From Sodiomyces alkalinus F11 (taxonomy: Eukaryota; Ascomycota; Sordariomycetes; Glomerellales; Plectosphaerellaceae), in NCBI RefSeq assembly GCF_003711515.1, contig NW_021167083.1, positions 364,712 to 428,711 on the forward strand: DNA of 64,000 bases. Reading direction: 5' to 3'. The position numbers and the translations under genes are program-made. Below, in pieces: positions 56,670-64,000 of the stretch (position 1 is the stretch's first letter; every line of letters begins with the position of its first letter). The notes beneath the pieces were generated by a model, which saw only the letters and a program-made list of their open reading frames with translations, was not told where the DNA came from and ran no database searches.

Positions 56670-59600
56670 ATGTCTTCGCTTCCTCCGCCTCCCCCTCCGC
56701 CTCCTGGTTGGGGTCCTCCCCCTCCCCCTCCCCCGCCACCTCCATCATCGTCACTCCCTCCTCCACCAGCAGCGCCAGCACCACCTCCCCCAGGCTACCG
56801 CCCGCCATCCGACCCTCATATCGCCAAGTTTGCCCAGAAGAAGACAGAATGGCTACGAGATCAGCGTGCCCGCTTCGGCGAGAGACGGAAGGGCGGCTTC
56901 GTCGAGACCCAGAAGGCGGATATGCCGCCCGAGCATCTGCGCAAGATCGTCAAGGACATCGGTGATGTGTCCCAGAAGAAGTACACCAGCGACAAGCGGA
57001 GCTATCTGGGCGCCCTGAAATTCATGCCACACGCGGTTTTGAAACTGTTGGAGAACATGCCCATGCCGTGGGAGTCGGCGAGAGAGGTCAAGGTGCTCTA
57101 CCACGTCAACGGCTGCCTGACGCTGGTCAACGAGGTGCCGCGGGTCATCGAACCCGTCTTCTTTGCGCAGTGGGCCATGATGTGGACTTTTATGCGCAAG
57201 GAAAAAGCAGACAGACGCTTGTTCAAGCGCATGCGTTTCCCTCCCTTTGATGACGAAGAACCTCCGCTGTCTTGGTCCGAAAACCTCGAGGATGTCGAGC
57301 CTGCCGAACCCATCCAGATGGAGCTCAACGAAGATGAAGACGCTGCCGTGTACGAGTGGTTCTACGACCACCGGGCCTTGCTGGATACCGATCATGTCAA
57401 TGGTCCCGGCTATCGGACCTGGAATCTGACCCTGCCCCAGATGGCCACGCTCTTCCGTCTCAGTCGGCCTCTCATCTCCGACGTTGTCGACCCCAACTAC
57501 TCCTACCTCTTCGACCTCAAGGGCTTCTTGACCGGCAAGGCTCTGAATGTGGCTCTGCCCGGCGGGCCGCGCTTCGAGCCCCTCTACAAGGATGTCGACC
57601 CCAACGACGAGGATTTTGGCGAGTTCAACGCCATCGATCGCATCATCTTCCGCAACCCCATCCGCACCGAATACCGCGTCGCCTATCCGTACCTCTACAA
57701 CTCGCTCCCGAGAAGTGTCCACCTCGCCTGGCATTCGTACCCACAGGTCGTCTTCAAGCGGTCTGACAACCCCGACCTTCCGGCTTTCCACTTCGATCAC
57801 CGGATCAACCCCATCTCCTCTCGTGCCGTGGCGCCCAAGAACTTGAGCGTCAGCCATGAAGACGACCTGTTCGGCCCCGGCAACATGGAAGAGGACGAGG
57901 AATACGCCTTCCAGCTTCCTGCCGAGGTCGAGCCGTTCCTCGCCGACGAAGAGCTGTTCGACGATGACACCGCAGCCGCCATCGAACTCTGGTGGGCTCC
58001 GTTCCCCTTCAATCATCGGTCCGGCAAGATGGTGCGCGCCCAAGACGTGCCTCTCATCAAACACTGGTACCTCGAGCATCCGCCGGCGGACCGGCCACCC
58101 GTGAAGGTTCGGGTGTCGTACCAGAAACTGTTGAAGAACTACGTCCTCAACGAGCTGCACAAGAAGTCGCCCAAGTCCCAGAAGAAGCAAAACCTCATGC
58201 GGAGTCTGAAGCCGACCAAGTTTTTCCAGCAGACCACCATCGACTGGGTCGAAGCCGGATTGCAGGTCTGCCGCCAGGGCTTCAACATGCTCAACCTTCT
58301 CATCCATCGCAAGAACCTCACGTACCTCCATCTCGATTACAACTTCAACCTGAAGCCCGTCAAGACCCTGACGACAAAGGAACGCAAAAAGTCTCGCTTC
58401 GGAAACGCGTTCCATCTCATGCGTGAAATCCTCCGTCTGACCAAGCTCATCGTCGATGCCCAAGTCCAGTACCGACTCGGGAACATCGATCCCTTCCAAT
58501 TGGCCGACGGTATTCTCTATGCCTTCAATCACGTCGGGCAGTTGACCGGTATGTACCGATACAAGTACAAGCTGATGCACCAGATCCGGTCCTGCAAGGA
58601 TCTGAAGCACTTGATCTACTATCGCTTCAACGCCGGCCCCGTGGGCAAGGGTCCCGGCTGCGGCTTCTGGGCCCCGGCGTGGCGGGTTTGGCTTTTCTTC
58701 ATGAGGGGTATCATTCCTCTCCTGGAGCGGTGGCTGGGCAACTTGTTATCGCGTCAGTTTGAAGGTCGACACAGCAAGGGCGTCGCCAAGACGGTCACCA
58801 AGCAGCGCGTGGAGTCCCATTTCGATCTCGAGCTGCGCGCCTCCGTCATGGCCGACCTGATGGACATGATGCCGGAGGGCATCAAGCAGAACAAGGTCAA
58901 CACCGTGCTCCAGCACTTGTCGGAGGCGTGGCGGTGCTGGAAGAGCAACATCCCCTGGAAGGTGCCGGGACTGCCGGCCGCCATCGAGAACATCATTCTG
59001 CGCTACGTCAAGGCCAAGGCAGACTGGTGGATCTCGGTCGCCCATTACAACCGAGAGCGCATTCGCCGGGGTGCCACTGTCGACAAGACCGTGGCGAAGA
59101 AGAACGTGGGGCGCTTGACCCGACTGTGGCTCAAGGCCGAGCAGGAACGTCAGCACAACCACATGAAGGACGGACCGTATGTCTCTTCCGAAGAGGCCGT
59201 CGCCATCTACACCACCACGGTGCATTGGCTGGAGTCCCGCAAGTTCTCTCCCATTCCCTTCCCCAGCGTGTCGTACAAGCATGACACCAAGATCCTCATT
59301 CTCGCCTTGGAGAGGCTTCGCGAAGCGTACTCCGTCAAGGGACGCTTGAACCAGAGCCAGCGCGAAGAGCTGGCCCTGATCGAACAGGCATACGACAGCC
59401 CGGGCACCACGTTGGAGCGCATCAAGCGCTTCTTGCTCGCCCAGCGGGCCTTCAAGGAGGTCGGCATTGACATGAACGACAACTACAGCACCATCAACCC
59501 CGTCTACGATGTCGAGCCCATCGAGAAGATTAGCGACGCCTACCTGGACCAGTACCTCTGGTATCAGGCCGATCAACGGCACCTGTTCCCGGCATGGATC

Positions 59601-62600
59601 AAGCCGTCCGACTCGGAAGTGCCTCCCCTCCTCGTTTACAAGTGGGCTCAGGGCATCAACAATCTCGACAGGGTCTGGGAAACCGAGAATGGCGAATGCA
59701 ACGTCTTGATCGAGACGGAACTGTCCAAGGTCTACGAGAAGATCGAACTGACGCTTCTCAACTCGCTGCTCCGGCTGATCATGGATCACAACCTTGCCGA
59801 CTACATCACGGCCAAGAACAACGTTCAGCTGACGTACAAGGACATGAATCACGTCAATAGCTACGGCATGATTCGCGGCCTGCAGTTCTCGGCCTTTGTG
59901 TTCCAGTACTACGGCCTGGTCCTGGACTTGCTCCTGCTCGGGCCTCAGAGGGCGAGCGAGATCGCTGGCCCTCCGCAAGGTCCCAACGACTTCCTGCAGT
60001 TCCGCGACAAGGAGACGGAGACGCGACATCCCATTCGCCTCTACACGCGTTATATCGACAAGATCTGGGTGTGCCTCCGGTTTACCGCAGACGAGTCGCG
60101 GGACCTCATCCAAAGGTTCCTCACGGAACAGCCCGACCCGAACTTCGAGAACGTCATTGGGTACAAGAGCAAGAAGTGCTGGCCGAGAGACTCGCGCATG
60201 CGCCTCATGAGGCACGACGTGAATCTCGGCAGAGCCGTCTTCTGGGACCTCAAGAACCGCCTGCCGAGGTCCATCACTACCATTGAGTGGGACGACAGCT
60301 TCGTCAGCGTCTACAGTCGGGATAATCCCAACCTCCTGTTCTCGATGTGCGGCTTCGAGGTGCGCATACTTCCAAAGTGCCGCAACCAGAACGACGAGTT
60401 CCCCGTCAAGGACAGTGTGTGGTCGCTGGTCGACAACACGAGCAAGGAACGAACGGCGCATGCCTTCTTGCAAGTGACCGAGGAAGACATCCAGAAGTTC
60501 AACAACAGGATTCGGCAGATCCTCATGTCATCCGGCTCGACGACGTTCACCAAGATTGCGAACAAGTGGAACACGGCACTGATCGCTCTGTTCACGTACT
60601 ACCGCGAGGCCGCGGTCTCGACTGTCGATCTCCTCGACACCATCGTGAAGTGCGAGACGAAGATCCAGACCCGGGTCAAGATTGGGTTGAACTCCAAGAT
60701 GCCTTCCCGGTTCCCGCCTGCCGTGTTCTACACGCCCAAAGAACTGGGTGGTCTCGGTATGATCTCTGGCTCCCACATTCTCATCCCGGCCAGCGACAAG
60801 CGGTGGTCGAAGCAGACCGACGCCGGCATTACCCACTACCGAGCCGGTATGACACACGACGAGGAGACTCTGATTCCCAACATCTTCCGGTACATCATCC
60901 CTTGGGAAGCCGAGTTCATCGACTCCCAGCGTGTCTGGACCGAGTACGCCCAGAAGCGCATGGAAGCCAACCAACAGAACCGTCGCCTGACGCTCGAGGA
61001 TCTCGAAGACAGCTGGGACCGCGGGCTGCCCCGGATCAACACCCTTTTCCAGAAGGACCGCAGCACGCTCAGCTTCGACAAGGGATTCCGAGCGCGCGCC
61101 GAGTTCCGGATCTACCAGATGATGAAGAACCACCCGTTCTGGTGGACGAGCCAGAGGCACGACGGCAAGCTGTGGAATCTCAATGCGTACCGGACCGACG
61201 TCATCCAGGCGCTGGGTGGTGTCGAAACCATCCTCGAGCACACGCTTTTCAAGGCGACCGGGTTCCCGTCCTGGGAGGGCCTGTTCTGGGAGAAGGCCAG
61301 TGGCTTCGAGGAGTCGATGAAGTTCAAGAAGTTGACCAACGCGCAAAGGTCTGGTCTGAACCAGATCCCCAACCGTCGCTTCACCCTCTGGTGGTCGCCG
61401 ACCATTAACCGGGCCAACGTCTATGTCGGTTTCCAAGTCCAGCTGGACTTGACGGGCATTTTCTTGCACGGCAAGATCCCGACGCTCAAGATCTCGCTCA
61501 TCCAGATCTTCCGTGCGCATCTGTGGCAGAAGATCCACGAGTCGGTGGTGATGGACCTGTGTCAGGTCTTCGATCAGGAGCTCGAGTCTCTCGGCATCGA
61601 GACGGTCCAGAAGGAGACGATTCATCCGCGCAAGTCTTACAAGATGAACAGTTCCTGCGCGGACATTCTGCTCTTCGCCAGCCACAAGTGGAACGTCACG
61701 CGGCCGTCCATGCTGTACGACACGAAGGATGTCATCGAGCCGACGACGACGAACAAGTTCTGGATTGACGTGCAGCTGCGGTATGGCGACTACGACTCTC
61801 ACGACATCGAGCGCTACACGCGCGCCAAGTATCTCGACTACACCACGGACAGCGCCAGCATCTATCCTTCGGCGACTGGCCTGATGATCGGCATCGACTT
61901 GGCGTACAACCTGTACTCGGCGTACGGCATGTACTTCCCGGGGCTGAAGGTGCTCATCCAGCAGGCCATGGCCAAGGTCATGAAGGCCAACCCGGCGTTG
62001 TACGTCCTGCGGGAGCGCATCCGCAAGGGCCTGCAGCTTTACGCGTCGGAGAACACGCAGGAGTTCCTCAACTCGCAGAACTACTCGGAGCTGTTCAGCA
62101 ACCAGACGCAGCTGTTCATCGACGACACCAACGTGTACCGGGTGACGATCCACAAGACGTTCGAGGGCAACTTGACGACGAAACCCATCAACGGCGCCAT
62201 CTTCATCTTCAACCCCCGCACGGGCCAGCTCTTCCTCAAGATCATCCACACCAGCGTCTGGGCGGGGCAGAAGCGTCTGGGACAGCTGGCCAAGTGGAAG
62301 ACGGCCGAAGAGGTGGCGGCGCTCATCCGGTCTCTGCCGGTGGAGGAACAGCCGAAGCAGCTCATCGTGACGCGAAAGGGTCTCCTCGACCCGCTGGAGG
62401 TGCATCTCCTGGACTTCCCCAACATCTCGATCCGGGCGTCCGAGCTGCAGCTTCCGTTCCAGGCGGCGATGAAAGTGGAGAAGCTGGGCGACATGATTCT
62501 CCGGGCCACGGAGCCGCAGATGGTCTTGTTCAACCTCTACGACGAATGGCTCAAGTCGCTGTCGTCGTACACGGCGTTTTCCCGGCTGATCCTCATCCTG

Positions 62601-63800
62601 CGCGCGCTGCACGTCAACCCGGACAAGACGAAGCTGGTCCTGCGGCCGGACAAGACGGTGGTGACGCAGGAGCACCACATCTGGCCGACGCTGTCGGACG
62701 AGGACTGGATCAAGGTGGAGGTGCAGCTGCGGGACCTGATCCTCAACGACTACGGCAAGAAGAACAACGTCAACGTGTCGAGCCTGACGAGCAGCGAAGT
62801 GCGCGACATCATCCTGGGCATGGAGATCTCGGCGCCGTCGATGCAGCGGCAGCAGGCGGCGGAGATTGAGAAGCAGCAGCAGGAGCAGCAGGAGCAGCAG
62901 CAGCTGACGGCGGTGACGACCAAGACGCAGAACGTGCACGGCGAGGAGATCATCGTGACGACGACGTCGCAGTTCGAGCAGCAGACGTTCGCGTCCAAGA
63001 CGGAGTGGCGCACGCGGGCGATCGCGACGTCCAACCTGCGCACCAAGGCCAACCACATCTACGTGTCGTCGGTGGACGACGTGGACGACGTGACGTACGT
63101 GATGCCGAACAACATCCTCAAGCGGTTCATCATGATCGCCGACCTCCGGGTGCAGGTGGCGGGGTACCTGTACGGGCACGCGGTGCGGGACAACGACCAG
63201 GTCAAGGAGATCAAGTGCATCGTGATGGTGCCGCAGATCGGCGGGCTGCGCGACGTGCAGCTTCCGCAGCAGCTGCCGCAGCACGAGTTCCTCGGGTCGA
63301 TGGAGCCGCTCGGGGTGATCCACACCATGTCCGGGTCGGAGCTGCCGTACATGTCGGCGGCGGACGTGACGGAGCACGCGCGGCTGCTGGACGCGCACGC
63401 GTCGTCGTGGGACAAGAACGACACGATCACGGTGGCGGTGGCGTTCACGCCGGGCTCGGTGTCGCTGTCGGCGTGGGGCCTGACGCCGGCGGGGTACAGG
63501 TGGGGCGCGGAGAACAAGGACACGAACAGCGACCAGCCGCAGGGCTTCACCACGTCGATGGGGGTGAAGCGCAAGCTGCTCCTCAGCCCGCGGTTCCGCG
63601 GGTTCTTCCTGGTGCCGGAGGGCGGGAAGTGGAATTACAGCTTCATGGGCAGCGCGTTCGCGGGCATGGAGAAGAAGCCGGTGCACGTCAAGCTGGATAC
63701 GCCGATGCCGTTTTACAGCGACCAGCATAGGCCGATTCATTTCCAGAGCTTTGCGGAGCTGGAGGATATCTGGGTGGATCGGACGGACAATTTCGCATAG
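56670..63800 (+). CDS. PRP8: Pre-mRNA splicing factor PRP8, spliceosome core
   Basis: A single uninterrupted exon of 2376 residues. The Pro-rich start [17 protein letters not shown] leads to the PRO8NT domain (about 48-200; [20 protein letters not shown]). Then come the central domain ([20 protein letters not shown]), the RT-like domain (about 830-1310; [19 protein letters not shown]), the endonuclease-like domain (about 1500-1750), and the RNase H-like domain (about 1804-2010; [20 protein letters not shown]). The C-terminal Jab1/MPN domain starts near 2125 and ends DRTDNFA. PRP8 is the scaffold of the U5 snRNP that cradles the catalytic RNA and regulates the BRR2 helicase through its C-terminus. 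A Gln-rich linker (about 2067-2080) precedes Jab1/MPN. No intein is present. Confidence 0.98.
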   Translation: MSSLPPPPPPPPGWGPPPPPPPPPPSSSLPPPPAAPAPPPPGYRPPSDPHIAKFAQKKTEWLRDQRARFGERRKGGFVETQKADMPPEHLRKIVKDIGDVSQKKYTSDKRSYLGALKFMPHAVLKLLENMPMPWESAREVKVLYHVNGCLTLVNEVPRVIEPVFFAQWAMMWTFMRKEKADRRLFKRMRFPPFDDEEPPLSWSENLEDVEPAEPIQMELNEDEDAAVYEWFYDHRALLDTDHVNGPGYRTWNLTLPQMATLFRLSRPLISDVVDPNYSYLFDLKGFLTGKALNVALPGGPRFEPLYKDVDPNDEDFGEFNAIDRIIFRNPIRTEYRVAYPYLYNSLPRSVHLAWHSYPQVVFKRSDNPDLPAFHFDHRINPISSRAVAPKNLSVSHEDDLFGPGNMEEDEEYAFQLPAEVEPFLADEELFDDDTAAAIELWWAPFPFNHRSGKMVRAQDVPLIKHWYLEHPPADRPPVKVRVSYQKLLKNYVLNELHKKSPKSQKKQNLMRSLKPTKFFQQTTIDWVEAGLQVCRQGFNMLNLLIHRKNLTYLHLDYNFNLKPVKTLTTKERKKSRFGNAFHLMREILRLTKLIVDAQVQYRLGNIDPFQLADGILYAFNHVGQLTGMYRYKYKLMHQIRSCKDLKHLIYYRFNAGPVGKGPGCGFWAPAWRVWLFFMRGIIPLLERWLGNLLSRQFEGRHSKGVAKTVTKQRVESHFDLELRASVMADLMDMMPEGIKQNKVNTVLQHLSEAWRCWKSNIPWKVPGLPAAIENIILRYVKAKADWWISVAHYNRERIRRGATVDKTVAKKNVGRLTRLWLKAEQERQHNHMKDGPYVSSEEAVAIYTTTVHWLESRKFSPIPFPSVSYKHDTKILILALERLREAYSVKGRLNQSQREELALIEQAYDSPGTTLERIKRFLLAQRAFKEVGIDMNDNYSTINPVYDVEPIEKISDAYLDQYLWYQADQRHLFPAWIKPSDSEVPPLLVYKWAQGINNLDRVWETENGECNVLIETELSKVYEKIELTLLNSLLRLIMDHNLADYITAKNNVQLTYKDMNHVNSYGMIRGLQFSAFVFQYYGLVLDLLLLGPQRASEIAGPPQGPNDFLQFRDKETETRHPIRLYTRYIDKIWVCLRFTADESRDLIQRFLTEQPDPNFENVIGYKSKKCWPRDSRMRLMRHDVNLGRAVFWDLKNRLPRSITTIEWDDSFVSVYSRDNPNLLFSMCGFEVRILPKCRNQNDEFPVKDSVWSLVDNTSKERTAHAFLQVTEEDIQKFNNRIRQILMSSGSTTFTKIANKWNTALIALFTYYREAAVSTVDLLDTIVKCETKIQTRVKIGLNSKMPSRFPPAVFYTPKELGGLGMISGSHILIPASDKRWSKQTDAGITHYRAGMTHDEETLIPNIFRYIIPWEAEFIDSQRVWTEYAQKRMEANQQNRRLTLEDLEDSWDRGLPRINTLFQKDRSTLSFDKGFRARAEFRIYQMMKNHPFWWTSQRHDGKLWNLNAYRTDVIQALGGVETILEHTLFKATGFPSWEGLFWEKASGFEESMKFKKLTNAQRSGLNQIPNRRFTLWWSPTINRANVYVGFQVQLDLTGIFLHGKIPTLKISLIQIFRAHLWQKIHESVVMDLCQVFDQELESLGIETVQKETIHPRKSYKMNSSCADILLFASHKWNVTRPSMLYDTKDVIEPTTTNKFWIDVQLRYGDYDSHDIERYTRAKYLDYTTDSASIYPSATGLMIGIDLAYNLYSAYGMYFPGLKVLIQQAMAKVMKANPALYVLRERIRKGLQLYASENTQEFLNSQNYSELFSNQTQLFIDDTNVYRVTIHKTFEGNLTTKPINGAIFIFNPRTGQLFLKIIHTSVWAGQKRLGQLAKWKTAEEVAALIRSLPVEEQPKQLIVTRKGLLDPLEVHLLDFPNISIRASELQLPFQAAMKVEKLGDMILRATEPQMVLFNLYDEWLKSLSSYTAFSRLILILRALHVNPDKTKLVLRPDKTVVTQEHHIWPTLSDEDWIKVEVQLRDLILNDYGKKNNVNVSSLTSSEVRDIILGMEISAPSMQRQQAAEIEKQQQEQQEQQQLTAVTTKTQNVHGEEIIVTTTSQFEQQTFASKTEWRTRAIATSNLRTKANHIYVSSVDDVDDVTYVMPNNILKRFIMIADLRVQVAGYLYGHAVRDNDQVKEIKCIVMVPQIGGLRDVQLPQQLPQHEFLGSMEPLGVIHTMSGSELPYMSAADVTEHARLLDAHASSWDKNDTITVAVAFTPGSVSLSAWGLTPAGYRWGAENKDTNSDQPQGFTTSMGVKRKLLLSPRFRGFFLVPEGGKWNYSFMGSAFAGMEKKPVHVKLDTPMPFYSDQHRPIHFQSFAELEDIWVDRTDNFA

Positions 63801-64000
63801 GGCGTTGGTCACTCGGGTTTCCTTTGCATCTCAGCTTTGCGTGAGATGAGGGAGAGAGGATGGAAGCATAAAGGGGGGGGGGGCTTGACATGAGCTTGGG
63901 GAAACGAAACAACAACACGATTCCTGGCTTGCGAGATTGACTTCAGTTGACTTCAGGACAACTCAAACTCTGTATCTCTTTCATTCTTGTTCTTTTTTCG
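63801..64000 (+). other. PRP8 3' flank
   Basis: Presumed 3' UTR with a G10 run near 63874. The window ends before another gene appears. Confidence 0.5.

Noticed and set aside
60528..63812. 1094-codon - strand open frame opposite PRP8
   Set aside because: Leu/Arg/His-rich shadow of one of the most conserved eukaryotic proteins; no initiation context or domain.
1..64000. tRNA or rRNA genes
   Set aside because: No cloverleaf with A/B boxes or rRNA-like stretch was recognised by eye; tRNAscan would be needed to exclude a degraded copy.

Overview
This window is nuclear DNA of a filamentous ascomycete (Pezizomycotina, probably a Sordariomycete). Three things point there. Protein-coding genes carry short GT..AG introns, mostly 56-230 bp. 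Several proteins are typical of filamentous ascomycetes (PEX11C, IRS4, a DUF4246 protein, an F-box protein). The repeats bear the signature of repeat-induced point mutation (RIP): CpA and TpG are depleted and TpA is enriched, while CpG is retained.

Layout. (1) 1-11 kb: a Copia element (Copia-A, + strand, its left part outside the window) split by a complete chromodomain Gypsy element (Gypsy-1, 26-9217, 352-bp LTRs, target duplication cctac). (2) 11.1-13.5 kb: an unmutated gene island holding one F-box gene. (3) 14.0-35.2 kb: a nested stack. Copia-B (- strand, 204-bp LTRs, target duplication gccta) carries Gypsy-2 inside its left LTR (14199-22334, taatc) and Gypsy-3 inside its pol (24659-31982, atagc). 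Gypsy-2 itself has a 393-bp solo LTR in its RNase H domain (17533-17925, aaagc). Removing the insertions leaves a Copia-B of about 5.7 kb, a normal length. (4) 35.8-63.8 kb: nine GC-rich housekeeping genes without transposons.

Genes in region 4, in order: VPS16 (-), ATG16 (+), DOT1 (-), IRS4 (+), DUF4246 oxygenase-like (-), PEX11C (+), hemerythrin-like HHE protein (+), eIF3c/NIP1 (-), PRP8 (+). Three divergent pairs share upstream regions: VPS16/ATG16 (both in vacuolar trafficking and autophagy), DOT1/IRS4, and eIF3c/PRP8. The introns were placed by reading frame, splice sites and family conservation.

The most unusual observation is in the retroelements. Downstream of the chromodomain, Gypsy-1 and Gypsy-3 each carry an accessory reading frame on the strand opposite gag-pol. 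Each has a RIP-damaged Cys cluster followed by a frame change that a canonical-looking intron (80 and 61 bp) would repair. Gypsy-2 has a weaker antisense frame in the same place. An intron on the antisense strand would survive retrotransposition, so these may be independently transcribed, spliced genes. All retroelement frames here are dead copies.
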